Shown: positions 9,025-18,225 of the stretch, piece after piece
How positions within the stretch are numbered: the first letter of the stretch is position 1
How the letters are laid out: every line of letters begins with the position of its first letter
Source: Neobacillus mesonae
GTDB lineage: Bacteria; Bacillota; Bacilli; Bacillales; Cytobacillaceae
Direction of reading: 5' to 3'
DNA: 64,000 bases
Assembly (NCBI RefSeq): GCF_023715155.1
Contig: NZ_JAMBNQ010000001.1
Span: 310,001-374,000 of the forward strand
Translations under genes and position numbers: made by a program
The notes under the pieces: generated by a model
Told to the model about the DNA's origin: nothing
Databases searched by the model: none
The model's input: the letters and a program-made list of their open reading frames with translations, nothing else

Positions 9025-9895
9025 AGTCATTTAGAGGCATTTTGTTTTCATCAAGTGTGAACCCTTCGCCGGCCACATCATGAACAATAGAAATAGATAC
9101 AAAGGCATGCGGGTCAATAGAGGTAATAATATTTTTTAACCTGATGATTTCATTTTTAGCAACAACACAATATAAAACCTCACGTTCGTTTTTTGTATAG
9201 GAACCGTATCCCCTTAGTACTGTAACACCACGATCCATTTTTTCCATGATTTTCTCAGCAATTTTTTCGTTTTGTTCCGAAATAATCATTGCTCCCCGCG
9301 CTGAATATGCCCCTTCTAACATAAAATCAATTACTCTTGCACTGACAAAAACAGCTACAAGTGTATACATTGCTTGAGTGTATTTTAGGTAGGTCATTAA
9401 TGATAGTATGATTACACAGGCATCAAACATAAACATCGTTCTTCCCATATTCCAGCCGAAGTATTTCTGGACAAGTCTAGCAATAATATCCACCCCTCCG
9501 GTAGTACCGCCAAATCGAAAAATAATCCCAAGGCCAATTCCAGAGAATACTCCTGCAAAAAGTGCTGCTAATGTTAAATCATGCTCAAGTGACATATTAA
9601 GGGAAATCCGCTGGAAAACCCACAAAAAGATAGAAACGCCAACAGTACCTAAAATTGTATATAAAAAAGTATTTTTTCCTAGTATTTTCCATCCGATGAA
9701 AAATAAAGGAACATTTAATAACAGGTTAGTATAGGATGGATCCCAGTGAAACAAGAAATAAAGTAAGAGAGTAATGCCGGTAAAACCACCCTCCGCTAAT
9801 TTATTTTGCATGTTGAAATTAACGAGTCCAAATGACATAATTGCTGTTCCTAATAAGATAAAAATAATATTCTTTATTTTAAGTCCAAATAGCAT
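9023..9895 (-). CDS. ypjC: YitT family membrane protein (DUF161 + DUF2179)
   Basis: A 290-residue protein with five to six hydrophobic helices followed by a cytoplasmic C-terminal domain (from about residue 205) typical of DUF2179. The start is the ATG at 9895 behind AAAGGAGG; the frame extends seven codons further upstream without a better site. It corresponds by family and place to YpjC of B. subtilis. It is transcribed against its neighbours. Possible transporter; the substrate is not known. Confidence 0.88.
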   Translation of the reverse strand: MLFGLKIKNIIFILLGTAIMSFGLVNFNMQNKLAEGGFTGITLLLYFLFHWDPSYTNLLLNVPLFFIGWKILGKNTFLYTILGTVGVSIFLWVFQRISLNMSLEHDLTLAALFAGVFSGIGLGIIFRFGGTTGGVDIIARLVQKYFGWNMGRTMFMFDACVIILSLMTYLKYTQAMYTLVAVFVSARVIDFMLEGAYSARGAMIISEQNEKIAEKIMEKMDRGVTVLRGYGSYTKNEREVLYCVVAKNEIIRLKNIITSIDPHAFVSISIVHDVAGEGFTLDENKMPLND

Positions 9896-10005
9896 AGAAC
9901 ATTCCTCCTTTACCATATTTTAACACCGGTGGCGAATTTAATTATAGCGAATATGGTATATAAGAGCAATTAGACGCCAGAAAAATACAGTTTAGGCGAA
10001 AACAT

Positions 10006-10034
10006 TTGTAAAACAGGATTAATTTAGCTAACAT
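10006..10034 (+). promoter_or_regulatory. Sigma-A-type promoter of the ypjD-dapB-birA operon
   Basis: TTGTAA at 10006-10011, 17-base spacer, TAACAT at 10029-10034, about 70 bases before ypjD. It is the only good candidate ahead of seven tightly packed forward genes. Confidence 0.55.
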
Positions 10035-10102
10035 AAAATAGAAGTAAAAGAGGAAATCAAAAACTATTCTCTGCAATGTAATGAAATGAGGGTGTAATCT
10101 GT

Positions 10103-10438
10103 ATGACAGCTGGAAAAACGGTAAGAGACCTTCAAGGTGAAGTTGATGCATATATCGGTCAATTTAAGGAAGGCTATTTTAGCCCGCTGGCCATGCTTGC
10201 AAGATTGACTGAAGAACTTGGTGAGCTTGCAAGAGAAGTTAACCATTATTATGGTGAAAAACCGAAAAAATCAACAGAAACTGAGAAAGCAATTGAAGAA
10301 GAACTAGGAGATCTTCTATTTGTGCTAATCTGCTTAGCTAATTCGTTACATATTGATTTAGAAGATGCTCATGATTTAGTCATGAAAAAATTTAATACGA
10401 GAGATAAAAATCGTTGGACAAGGATAGAAAAAGAGTAA
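10103..10438 (+). CDS. ypjD: MazG-like nucleotide pyrophosphohydrolase YpjD
   Basis: A 111-residue all-helical protein with the MazG metal-binding acidic motifs EELGEL (about residues 36-41) and EEELGDLLF (about 65-73). The family hydrolyses nucleoside triphosphates to monophosphate and pyrophosphate, which suggests house-cleaning of noncanonical nucleotides in the cytoplasm; the substrate cannot be read from the sequence. It opens the operon with dapB and mgsA, as in B. subtilis. Confidence 0.92.
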   Translation: MTAGKTVRDLQGEVDAYIGQFKEGYFSPLAMLARLTEELGELAREVNHYYGEKPKKSTETEKAIEEELGDLLFVLICLANSLHIDLEDAHDLVMKKFNTRDKNRWTRIEKE

Positions 10439-10461
10439 CAAAACTAATGGGAGTGAAGAAA

Positions 10462-11265
10462 ATGGATACAATTAAAATTATCATTGCAGGGCCGCGCGGA
10501 AGAATGGGACGTGAAGCCGTTGATTTAGTGATGAACACTGAACATTTTGAATTAACCGCAGTGCTCGACCATAAAAATGATGGCATGATGTTAAGTGATG
10601 TACAAGGCTTTCAGGGAGTCACCAATGTACCGGTTTATACAGATATTGAAAAATGTCTGCAAAATACGGAGGCCGATGTCCTAATTGATTTAACCACCCC
10701 TGAAGCTGGTCCATATCATGTAAGAACTGCTTTAAACTATAATGTACGTCCCGTTGTCGGAACAACCGGGTTCACTAAAGAAGAATTACAAGAATTCGAA
10801 GAAACATGTAAGGAAAAAGAATTGGGCTGTATCATTGCACCAAACTTTGCGATAGGTGCGGTATTAATGATGAAATTTTCACAAATGGCAGCTAAATATT
10901 TTCAAGATGTAGAAATCATAGAAATGCACCATGATAGAAAGCTTGATGCGCCATCTGGAACTGCAGTTAAAACAGCTGAAATGATATCTGCTGTTAGAGA
11001 GGCTAAGAAGCAGGGGCACCCAAATGAAAAGGAAACAATAGAAGGAGCGCGCGGGGCAGATTATAATGGAATGCATATTCATTCAGTAAGACTGCCTGGC
11101 TTAATCGCACATCAGCAAGTGATGTTCGGTTCAGATGGTCAAACTATTACCATCCGTCATGATTCTTATAATCGGGCATCCTTTATGTCAGGCGTAAAAG
11201 TTGCAGTTGAAACAGTCATGAAGCAGAATACTTTCGTCTATGGTTTAGAAAATATTTTAGATTAG
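10462..11265 (+). CDS. dapB: 4-hydroxy-tetrahydrodipicolinate reductase
   Basis: A 267-residue enzyme of lysine and diaminopimelate synthesis, also supplying dipicolinate for spores; it reduces the heterocyclic DapA product with NAD(P)H. The N-terminal nucleotide motif GPRGRMG is at 10-16, and the catalytic and substrate-binding motif [14 protein letters not shown] spans about 155-168 (H156, H157, K160). The ATG at 10462 lies behind GGGAGTGAAG; 16 in-frame upstream codons are not needed. It shares the operon with mgsA, which starts 11 bases after its stop. Confidence 0.97.
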   Translation: MDTIKIIIAGPRGRMGREAVDLVMNTEHFELTAVLDHKNDGMMLSDVQGFQGVTNVPVYTDIEKCLQNTEADVLIDLTTPEAGPYHVRTALNYNVRPVVGTTGFTKEELQEFEETCKEKELGCIIAPNFAIGAVLMMKFSQMAAKYFQDVEIIEMHHDRKLDAPSGTAVKTAEMISAVREAKKQGHPNEKETIEGARGADYNGMHIHSVRLPGLIAHQQVMFGSDGQTITIRHDSYNRASFMSGVKVAVETVMKQNTFVYGLENILD

Positions 11266-11276
11266 GAGTAATGACT

Positions 11277-11696
11277 ATGAATATTGCTTTAATCGCTCAT
11301 GATCAAAAAAAGAAGGATTTAGTACAATTTGTAACAGCCTACCAATCCATTTTTGCCAAACATAATTTACATGCTACGGGTACGACAGGGTTACGGATAC
11401 AGGAAGCAACTGGTTTAAATATAACACGGTATCAGTCGGGTCCTCTTGGAGGAGATCAGGAAATAGGAGCAATGGTTGCCAAAAATCAAATGGATGCGAT
11501 TTTCTTTTTTCGTGATCCGTTAACGGCACAGCCGCATGAGCCAGACGTTTCGGCACTTGTCCGTCTTTGTGATGTCTACTCTATTCCTCTTGCAACCAAT
11601 ATGGGTACGGCAGAATTGCTAATCAGGGGATTAGATGAGGGATTGTTAGACTGGAGAAATATCGCCAGGGAGAATAATAAAAAAAATGGAAAATAA
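11277..11696 (+). CDS. mgsA: Methylglyoxal synthase
   Basis: A 139-residue cytoplasmic enzyme that converts dihydroxyacetone phosphate to methylglyoxal and phosphate, a bypass of lower glycolysis when phosphate is short. It carries the family signatures [21 protein letters not shown] and [12 protein letters not shown] with the catalytic aspartates. The second ATG, 11277, is chosen because the GGAG at 11265-11268 is too near the ATG at 11271. The last 11 bases overlap bshB1, indicating translational coupling. Confidence 0.97.
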   Translation: MNIALIAHDQKKKDLVQFVTAYQSIFAKHNLHATGTTGLRIQEATGLNITRYQSGPLGGDQEIGAMVAKNQMDAIFFFRDPLTAQPHEPDVSALVRLCDVYSIPLATNMGTAELLIRGLDEGLLDWRNIARENNKKNGK

Positions 11697-12399
11697 CTTT
11701 TTACATATTATGGCTTTTGGAGCTCATGCCGATGATGTAGAAATTGGCATGGGCGGTACAATTGCCCAATTGGCTTCTGAAGGAAAAAAAATTGGTATTT
11801 GTGATTTAACTGATGCCGACCTCTCTTCAAATGGTACTGTAGCTTTAAGAAAAATAGAAGCTGAACAGGCAGCAAAAACCTTAGGAGTTGTATTGCGAAC
11901 TTCGCTTGGATTTCCAGATCGTGGTCTGTATTTAAAAGAAGAATACATAAATAGGATTGCTCAAATGATTCGGATTCATAAACCGAAAATCGTGTTTGCT
12001 CCATATCCGGCAGACAGGCATCCAGACCATGGGAATTGTTCCCGGCTAGTAGAAGAGGCTGTATTTTCTGCTGGCATTAAAAAATATCAAACGGAAGGAT
12101 GCAATGAGCCGCATAAGGTTGAGCGATTATATTTTTATATGATTAATGGCTTTCATGAGCCGGACTTTACAATTGATATCACATCTTTCATCAATCAAAA
12201 GCTTTCCGCACTCAGGGCATATAAAAGCCAGTTTGAAAGGTCCTCTGAAAGCTTTAATACTCCGCTGGTCAATGGATATATCGAAACTGTTGAAGCGAGG
12301 GAAAGAATGTTTGGGAAACTGGTAAATGTGACTTATGCTGAAGGCTTTAAAACAAAAGTTCCGATTCTTATAAAGCATGACCTGTTAGGAGAAGAATGA
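11686..12399 (+). CDS. bshB1: Bacillithiol biosynthesis deacetylase BshB1
   Basis: A 237-residue LmbE-like zinc hydrolase that removes acetate from N-acetylglucosaminyl-malate in bacillithiol synthesis. Metal-binding residues lie in AHADDVE (13-19; the common AHPDD motif with Ala for Pro) and in DRHPDHGN further on. The gene overlaps mgsA by 11 bases and its stop abuts the start of bshA, so the two bacillithiol enzymes are made together. bshC is not in the window. Confidence 0.95.
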   Translation: MENNFLHIMAFGAHADDVEIGMGGTIAQLASEGKKIGICDLTDADLSSNGTVALRKIEAEQAAKTLGVVLRTSLGFPDRGLYLKEEYINRIAQMIRIHKPKIVFAPYPADRHPDHGNCSRLVEEAVFSAGIKKYQTEGCNEPHKVERLYFYMINGFHEPDFTIDITSFINQKLSALRAYKSQFERSSESFNTPLVNGYIETVEARERMFGKLVNVTYAEGFKTKVPILIKHDLLGEE

Positions 12400-13527
12400 A
12401 TGAAGAAACTTAAGATAGGGATTACCTGTTACCCGACTGTTGGCGGTTCAGGTGTAGTCGCAACAGAACTGGGAAAATTACTTGCTGAGAAGGGACATGA
12501 GATTCATTTTATCTCTTCCAATGTTCCTTTTCGCCTGAAAAAGATTTACCATAATATTTATTATCATCAGGTAGAGGTTAACCAGTATTCTCTGTTTCAA
12601 TACCCGCCATACGATATTGCCTTAGCAAGTAAAATGGCTGAGGTTGCAAAGCGAGAGAAATTGGATATCCTGCATGTTCATTATGCAATACCTCATGCGG
12701 TTTGCGCTATCCTCGCAAAACAAATGTTAGGAAGAAATATTAAAATTGTGACGACATTACATGGGACCGATATTACAGTGCTGGGTAATGATCCGTCATT
12801 GACAGATGCAATAAAATTTGGGATTGAAAAATCAGATATTGTTACCGCAGTATCTACTGCATTAGTGAATCAAACATATGAACTAATCAATCCTGATAAA
12901 CACATTGAAACGGTTTATAATTTCATTGATGACCGGGTCTATCAAAAAACCGATGCACTTCATTTAAAAAGTGAATTTGGAATCAATGAAGAAGATAAAG
13001 TAATTATCCATGTATCTAATTTTCGAGCAGTAAAGCGGGTTCAGGATGTAGTAAAAACTTTTGCGAAAATTTCAGCAATTATGCCTGCAAAATTACTGCT
13101 TGTTGGTGATGGGCCAGAGATGACAATTATATCTAAACTGGTTCGACAGCTGGCACTAGAGGATCAGGTTATTTTTCTTGGGAAACAGGAAAACCTCGAA
13201 GAACTCTACTCTATTAGTGATTTAATGCTTCTGCTTTCGGAAAAGGAAAGCTTTGGTCTTGTTGTGTTGGAAGCAATGGCCTGCGGTGTTCCAAGTATAG
13301 GAACAAATATCGGCGGAATTCCGGAAGTAATTGATGACGGGGTAACAGGATATATTTGTGAAGTTGGTAACATTGAGGAGATCTCAAATAAAGCGATTAA
13401 ATTATTAGAAGACACGAAACTGCATCAGCAATTTTCTCGAAGTGCAGTGGAACAGGTGAAAACGAAATTTAAGGCTGACGAGATTGTCAAACAATATGAA
13501 GAGCTATATTACCGTTTAGTGAATTAA
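12400..13527 (+). CDS. bshA: N-acetyl-alpha-D-glucosaminyl L-malate synthase
   Basis: A 375-residue GT4-type glycosyltransferase that joins UDP-N-acetylglucosamine and L-malate in the first step of bacillithiol synthesis. It shows the N-terminal [11 protein letters not shown] loop (residues about 15-25), HVHYAIPHA, and the nucleotide-sugar E-x7-E motif in [14 protein letters not shown] near residue 285. The start at 12400 follows the bshB1 stop directly, behind TTAGGAG. Cytoplasmic. Confidence 0.96.
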   Translation: MKKLKIGITCYPTVGGSGVVATELGKLLAEKGHEIHFISSNVPFRLKKIYHNIYYHQVEVNQYSLFQYPPYDIALASKMAEVAKREKLDILHVHYAIPHAVCAILAKQMLGRNIKIVTTLHGTDITVLGNDPSLTDAIKFGIEKSDIVTAVSTALVNQTYELINPDKHIETVYNFIDDRVYQKTDALHLKSEFGINEEDKVIIHVSNFRAVKRVQDVVKTFAKISAIMPAKLLLVGDGPEMTIISKLVRQLALEDQVIFLGKQENLEELYSISDLMLLLSEKESFGLVVLEAMACGVPSIGTNIGGIPEVIDDGVTGYICEVGNIEEISNKAIKLLEDTKLHQQFSRSAVEQVKTKFKADEIVKQYEELYYRLVN

Positions 13528-13537
13528 GGTGAAGCAA

Positions 13538-14737
13538 ATGAAAGAACCATTTTTATCAGCTGTCCCGGTTTTAAAACAGCTTGAGGATGCTGGCTTTGAG
13601 GCTTACTTTGTCGGAGGGTCTGTTAGAGATTATCTATTAAATAAAAAAATAAGTGATGTTGACATTGCGACTTCCGCAACACCAATGGAAGTAAAATCCA
13701 TTTTTTCAAAAACGGTTGATATTGGGATTGAACACGGGACTGTTCTTGTCCTCACTGGCGGAAATTCATACGAAATTACCACATTTAGATCAGAAGGAAA
13801 ATACGAGGATTTTCGAAGACCGACAGAAGTTTCTTTTATCCGCAGTTTAACAGAGGATCTCAGGCGCCGTGATTTTACGATTAATGCTATCGCGATGGAT
13901 CGAACAGGTAAATTGGCCGATCCATTTGATGGACAATTGGCGTTAAAAGAAAGATTAATTCAATCAGTAGGTAATGCTGAAGAGAGATTTAGTGAAGATG
14001 CCCTTAGAATGATGAGAGCGGTACGGTTTGTCAGCCAGCTCTCTTTTCATATAGAAGAGAATACCCAAGCGGCATTAAAAGAACTGGCTCCACTGCTTGA
14101 AAATATTGCTGTTGAGCGAAAAAGAGCAGAATTTGAAAAGCTTATAACCGGCAGAGATTGGAAAGCGGCAATTAAAATAATCTTAGAAACGAAAATTTAT
14201 TCCTATTTGCCAGGGTTGAACAATCGTAAAGCACAAATTGAAAGTTTATTATCCTACGATTGTGAGAATCTCACCAAGATTGAAATGTGGGCATTATTAA
14301 TTTTCAGTCTAAAACTAAGCCAGCAGGATATAGAAAGCTTTTTAAGAGATTGGCGCCTTCCTGTTAAAGAAATAAAACTGATTCAAAAGATATTATCCCA
14401 TTTAGAAATAAGGCTGCAAAGGGATTGGTCAGTTTATGATTTGTATTTGGCTGGAAATGAGGTAATTGCCTCAGTAGAAAAGCTATTTTTGGTGATTAAA
14501 GGAGTACATGAGCCAGAAAGGATCAGCGGGCTCATGAACCGATATGACAGCCTTCCTATTAAAGACAGCAGGGAGGCTGCCGTTAAGGGCAGTGATTTGA
14601 TTGAATGGTTCAATCTAAGCGGCGGCCCTTGGCTAAAAGATACTTTAATGAAAATTGAACAAGCTATTTTGGAACGGAAAGTACTAAACGATAAACAAAA
14701 GATTAAGGAGTGGCTGAAAGAATGCAGTCAGAACTAA
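13538..14737 (+). CDS. cca: CCA tRNA nucleotidyltransferase (class II)
   Basis: A 399-residue enzyme that adds or repairs the 3' CCA end of tRNAs. The N-terminal catalytic head has GGSVRDYLL and the metal-binding DVDIAT, and RRDFTINAIAMD follows, as in bacterial class II enzymes. The ATG at 13538 fits the AAGGTGA ribosome site better than the GTG at 13529, which lies within it. The 3' end overlaps birA by 16 bases. Confidence 0.95.
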   Translation: MKEPFLSAVPVLKQLEDAGFEAYFVGGSVRDYLLNKKISDVDIATSATPMEVKSIFSKTVDIGIEHGTVLVLTGGNSYEITTFRSEGKYEDFRRPTEVSFIRSLTEDLRRRDFTINAIAMDRTGKLADPFDGQLALKERLIQSVGNAEERFSEDALRMMRAVRFVSQLSFHIEENTQAALKELAPLLENIAVERKRAEFEKLITGRDWKAAIKIILETKIYSYLPGLNNRKAQIESLLSYDCENLTKIEMWALLIFSLKLSQQDIESFLRDWRLPVKEIKLIQKILSHLEIRLQRDWSVYDLYLAGNEVIASVEKLFLVIKGVHEPERISGLMNRYDSLPIKDSREAAVKGSDLIEWFNLSGGPWLKDTLMKIEQAILERKVLNDKQKIKEWLKECSQN

Positions 14738-15699
14738 GAAAACAGCTGCTAGATGCTTTCACAAATGCCGGTGAATCCTATTTATCGGGACAATATTTAG
14801 CCGAATTAATAGGCTGTTCAAGAACAGCTGTATGGAAACACATTGAAGAATTAAGAAAAGAAGGATTTGAATTAGAGGCGGTTAGAAAAAAGGGCTATCG
14901 GATTATAAAAACACCTGAAAAAGTAACCGCAGACGAGGTGCTGCTTGGATTGACCACCAGTTTTATTGGAAGAAACATCCATTATGAAGAAAGTGTTGAA
15001 TCAACTCAAAAAATTGCACACAATCTTGCATCCCAGGATGTTCCTGAAGGGACTGTGGTCATTGCGGATGAGCAAAAATCAGGAAAAGGGAGAATGAACC
15101 GTAATTGGTATTCTCCCAAATATACCGGTGTTTGGATGAGCCTGATTCTAAAGCCTAATATCCCGTTGACAAATGCTCCACAATTAACACTTTTGACAGC
15201 AGTTGCCGTTGCCAAGGGAATAGAAGAAGTTACTGAAGTCATTCCTGAAATAAAATGGCCGAACGATATTCTGATAGGTGGAAAGAAAGTAACAGGTATT
15301 TTAACAGAATTACAGGCCGAAGCTGATCAGATTCACTCTATAATTGTTGGAATTGGTATTAATGTAAATCAAAAGATCGAGGACTTTTCATCAGAGATTA
15401 AGGAGAAAGCAACCTCACTTTTTATTGAAAAAGGGGAAATAATTTCACGTGCTGCATTAATTCGCAGTATCTTTAAACATTTTGAAAAATATTATTTACT
15501 ATATTTAGACCAAGGATTTTTACCAATCAAGCTTTTATGGGAAAGTTATGCTGTCAGCATTGGAAAAACCATAAAAGCTAGAACTTTAACAGATGTGATT
15601 GAAGGAAAAGCTCTAGGAATTACCAATGAGGGTGTATTAAAAATAGAAGATATGTCTGGTTCCATTCACCATGTCTATTCTGCTGATATCGAATTATAG
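14722..15699 (+). CDS. birA: Biotin-protein ligase and biotin operon repressor
   Basis: A 325-residue bifunctional protein: an N-terminal winged helix (GCSRTAVWKHIEELRKEG, about residues 32-50) for DNA binding, a central ligase domain with the biotinyl-AMP loop GKGRMNRNW near 121, KWPNDI near 179 and GIGINVNQ, and a small C-terminal domain. It activates biotin and attaches it to acetyl-CoA and pyruvate carboxylases, and represses biotin genes. The ATG at 14722 is used because GGAG lies 11 bases upstream. Last gene of the ypjD operon. Confidence 0.96.
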   Translation: MQSELRKQLLDAFTNAGESYLSGQYLAELIGCSRTAVWKHIEELRKEGFELEAVRKKGYRIIKTPEKVTADEVLLGLTTSFIGRNIHYEESVESTQKIAHNLASQDVPEGTVVIADEQKSGKGRMNRNWYSPKYTGVWMSLILKPNIPLTNAPQLTLLTAVAVAKGIEEVTEVIPEIKWPNDILIGGKKVTGILTELQAEADQIHSIIVGIGINVNQKIEDFSSEIKEKATSLFIEKGEIISRAALIRSIFKHFEKYYLLYLDQGFLPIKLLWESYAVSIGKTIKARTLTDVIEGKALGITNEGVLKIEDMSGSIHHVYSADIEL

Positions 15700-15714
15700 T
15701 TATAGAAATAATTG

Positions 15715-15743
15715 TTGCGTGAATCTTGCAAATTTTGTACAAT
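15715..15743 (+). promoter_or_regulatory. Sigma-A-type promoter upstream of panBCD or of a short leader RNA
   Basis: TTGCGT at 15715-15720, a 17-base spacer and TACAAT at 15738-15743. Transcription from it would meet hairpins near 15759-15786 and 15866-15894 before reaching panB. Confidence 0.45.
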
Positions 15744-15865
15744 TTTAATGGGCAGTATCCAAAAAGTGAACTGCACCTTTTTGTATAACTATAAAAATTA
15801 AAAGGTTTCTGCCTAGATCCGTCAGCGGACAGGGACAGAGGGATGGAACAAGCAAAAGAGTACGG

Positions 15866-15894
15866 AATCCTTCTGCCTTCAGAAGGATTTTTTT
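15866..15894 (+). terminator. Intrinsic terminator between birA and panB
   Basis: AATCCTTCTG-CCTT-CAGAAGGATT followed by a T run: a perfect 10-bp stem. It may end birA read-through or act as a leader attenuator. Confidence 0.85.
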
Positions 15895-16055
15895 ATTATC
15901 TAGCGGAAGCAGCCCAGCCCCTTGATGCCACAAGACAAGCCGTCCAAAATAAAAGCTTGTATGTATTGTACTGGCTGGGGCTGACTGAGGGCTTACGCTT
16001 TTCTAATTTGCTCTTCAAACTGTTTTGTCACCTCTCCCATTAAAAAGGAGGGAAT

Positions 16056-16895
16056 ATGATGAAGCAAACGACAGATTTTTTAAAAATGAAAGAAGCTGGT
16101 GAAAAAATCGTTATGCTGACAGCTTACGATTATCCATCAGCAAAACAAGCTGAACAAGGCGGAGTGGATCTTATTTTAGTTGGGGATTCACTTGGCATGG
16201 TCGTTTTAGGTTATGATTCCACAGTTTCAGTCACAATGGAAGACATGATTCATCATGCAAAAGCAGTCAAACGAGGAGCAAAAAACACATTTATAGTTGT
16301 TGATATGCCGTTTCTTTCCTATCATTTATCAGTAAAAGACACTTTACTCAATGCTGGAAGACTAATTCAGGAAACAAACGCAAATGCCGTAAAATTAGAA
16401 GGAGCAGATGAGGTCATTGAGAAAATTTCTGCTCTTACGAAAGCAGGAATTCCAGTTTGTTCTCATTTAGGTTTAACACCGCAATCAGTGGGTGTACTAG
16501 GTGGATACAAGGTACAGGGAAAGGATGCCGGCGCTGCCAAGAAACTTTTAGAAGACGCTAAAAAATGTGAGGCAGCAGGGGCGTTCGCTATTGTTTTGGA
16601 ATGTGTCCCAAAACAGCTGGCAGGTGAAGCGGCTAAATTACTTTCCATTCCGGTAATTGGAATCGGGGCAGGAATTGATGTTGATGGACAGGTTCTTGTT
16701 TATCATGATATTTTGGGTTACGGGGTTGACAGGGTACCTAAGTTTGTTAAACAATACCATTCTGTCCAACCATTTATGGTTGAATCAATCCAAGCCTATG
16801 CAGCTGATGTAAGAAATAAACAATTTCCTGAAGAAAAGCATTCTTTTACAATGAAAGAACAAGAATTAAAGGCTCTTTATGGAGGTTTACGATGA
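16056..16895 (+). CDS. panB: 3-methyl-2-oxobutanoate hydroxymethyltransferase
   Basis: A 279-residue TIM-barrel enzyme that transfers a hydroxymethyl group from methylenetetrahydrofolate to ketoisovalerate, giving ketopantoate for pantothenate and CoA. Family motifs visible are [33 protein letters not shown] and IGIGAG. It begins the panBCD operon behind AAAAAGGAGGG; tandem ATG codons occur at 16056 and 16059. Its stop overlaps the panC start in ATGA. Confidence 0.97.
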   Translation: MMKQTTDFLKMKEAGEKIVMLTAYDYPSAKQAEQGGVDLILVGDSLGMVVLGYDSTVSVTMEDMIHHAKAVKRGAKNTFIVVDMPFLSYHLSVKDTLLNAGRLIQETNANAVKLEGADEVIEKISALTKAGIPVCSHLGLTPQSVGVLGGYKVQGKDAGAAKKLLEDAKKCEAAGAFAIVLECVPKQLAGEAAKLLSIPVIGIGAGIDVDGQVLVYHDILGYGVDRVPKFVKQYHSVQPFMVESIQAYAADVRNKQFPEEKHSFTMKEQELKALYGGLR

Positions 16896-17740
16896 AAGTT
16901 GTAACAACAATCAAGGAAATGCAGGAAGAAATCGCTTTACAAAAGAAATGCGGGCAGACCGTTGGTTATGTCCCGACAATGGGATACCTCCATGAAGGCC
17001 ATTTAACTCTGCTAAAACAGGCTGGAAAGGAAAATGATCTTGTAGTACTAAGTATTTTTGTTAATCCAATACAGTTTGGACCAGAGGAGGATTTAGCTTC
17101 ATATCCGCGGGATTTCGAACGGGACCGTGCTTTGGCAGAATCTGAACATGTAGACTACATCTTTTATCCATCGGTTGATGAAATGTACCCAAACAAATTA
17201 ACGGTTAGAGCAATTGTACAAGAGCGGACTGAAGTATTATGTGGAAAATTACGCCCTGGACATTTTGACGGTGTAGCAACTGTCATTACAAAATTATTTA
17301 ATATTGTGATGCCGACACGAGCTTATTTTGGCAGGAAGGATGCTCAGCAGGCGGCAGTAATAGAAGGATTAATTGCTGATTTTAATTTTCCAATCACTTT
17401 AGTTGTGGTGGACACTGTTCGTGAAACTGACGGGCTGGCTAGAAGTTCACGAAATGTTAATCTCCTGCCAGAAGAAAGAAGGCAGGCACCTGCCTTGTAT
17501 AAAAGCCTGAAAGCCGCAAAATCTTTAATTGAACAAGGGGAAAAAAATCCGCCAAGAATTGTTGAAGAGGTCACAAGGATCATTCAAACTGAGACAAGCG
17601 GGAAAATAGACTATGTTGAAGTTTACTCATACCCTGAACTTAAGCCGTTAAATTTTTTGGCCGGCAGGATTATTATTGCACTAGCAGTTAAATTTACACA
17701 TGCTCGATTAATCGATAATTTAATGATAGAAATCGACTAG
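16892..17740 (+). CDS. panC: Pantothenate synthetase (pantoate-beta-alanine ligase)
   Basis: A 282-residue nucleotidylyltransferase-fold ligase that activates pantoate with ATP and condenses it with beta-alanine. Signatures: [13 protein letters not shown] with the HIGH-type HEGH near residue 34, GRKDAQQ and GLARSSRN. The ATG overlaps the panB stop by four bases, indicating coupling. Cytoplasmic, full length. Confidence 0.97.
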   Translation: MKVVTTIKEMQEEIALQKKCGQTVGYVPTMGYLHEGHLTLLKQAGKENDLVVLSIFVNPIQFGPEEDLASYPRDFERDRALAESEHVDYIFYPSVDEMYPNKLTVRAIVQERTEVLCGKLRPGHFDGVATVITKLFNIVMPTRAYFGRKDAQQAAVIEGLIADFNFPITLVVVDTVRETDGLARSSRNVNLLPEERRQAPALYKSLKAAKSLIEQGEKNPPRIVEEVTRIIQTETSGKIDYVEVYSYPELKPLNFLAGRIIIALAVKFTHARLIDNLMIEID

Positions 17741-17760
17741 ACAGGGGAGGAAACATTGAA

Positions 17761-18144
17761 ATGTTTCGCACCATGATGAATGGCAAAATCCATCGCGCTA
17801 CAGTCACGGAAGCTAATCTAAACTATGTAGGCAGTATAACTATTGATCAAGATCTTTTAGATGCTGCTGGAATGATGGCGAATGAAAAGGTACAAATTGT
17901 TAATAACAATAATGGAGCACGACTTGAGACATACATCATTCCAGGGGAAAGAGGAAGCGGGGTTGTATGTTTAAATGGCGCTGCAGCCCGGCTTGTCCAG
18001 CCGGGAGATATTGTAATTATTATTTCTTACGTGTTGGTGCCTGAGGAAAAGGCGGCGGCACATAAGCCTAAAGTGGCGATTTTGGATGAAAATAACCATA
18101 TCAAGGAGCTTATTTACGCTGAACCAGCACATACAATTATGTAA
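17761..18144 (+). CDS. panD: Aspartate 1-decarboxylase proenzyme
   Basis: A 127-residue pyruvoyl-dependent enzyme making beta-alanine from aspartate. The self-cleavage site G24-S25 is present in NYVGSITID, and [12 protein letters not shown] follows as in the family. Third gene of panBCD, 20 bases after panC, with a terminator directly behind it. Confidence 0.97.
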   Translation: MFRTMMNGKIHRATVTEANLNYVGSITIDQDLLDAAGMMANEKVQIVNNNNGARLETYIIPGERGSGVVCLNGAAARLVQPGDIVIIISYVLVPEEKAAAHKPKVAILDENNHIKELIYAEPAHTIM

Positions 18145-18175
18145 AAATCCCCGTTTTAACGGGGATTTTCTTTTT
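18143..18175 (+). terminator. Intrinsic terminator of panBCD
   Basis: AAAATCCCCG-ttttaa-CGGGGATTTT followed by CTTTTT; the stem begins within the panD stop codon. Confidence 0.9.
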
Positions 18176-18225
18176 ATCATTTTTATGGTACCGTTTAAGG
18201 AACGAAGGTTTGGGGTGTAATTAAA

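Larger units (their letters stand above)
15700..16055 (+). other. Gene-free interval between birA and panB
   Basis: Holds a promoter-like site (15715-15743), a CAAAAAGTG/CACCTTTTTG hairpin (about 15764-15785), a strong terminator (15866-15894) and a GC-rich repeat segment (about 15905-16006) with cagcccagcccc paired imperfectly to ggctggggctg and ending gggcttacgctttt. No credible coding frame; the open frame 15843-16043 runs through the terminator. Confidence 0.6.

Noticed and set aside
14255..14275. TGTGAgaatcTCACC inside cca
   Set aside because: Wrong spacing (N5) and inside a coding region.
15843..16043. 66-codon forward ORF between birA and panB
   Set aside because: It runs through a perfect terminator hairpin and a repeat, and has no good ribosome site.
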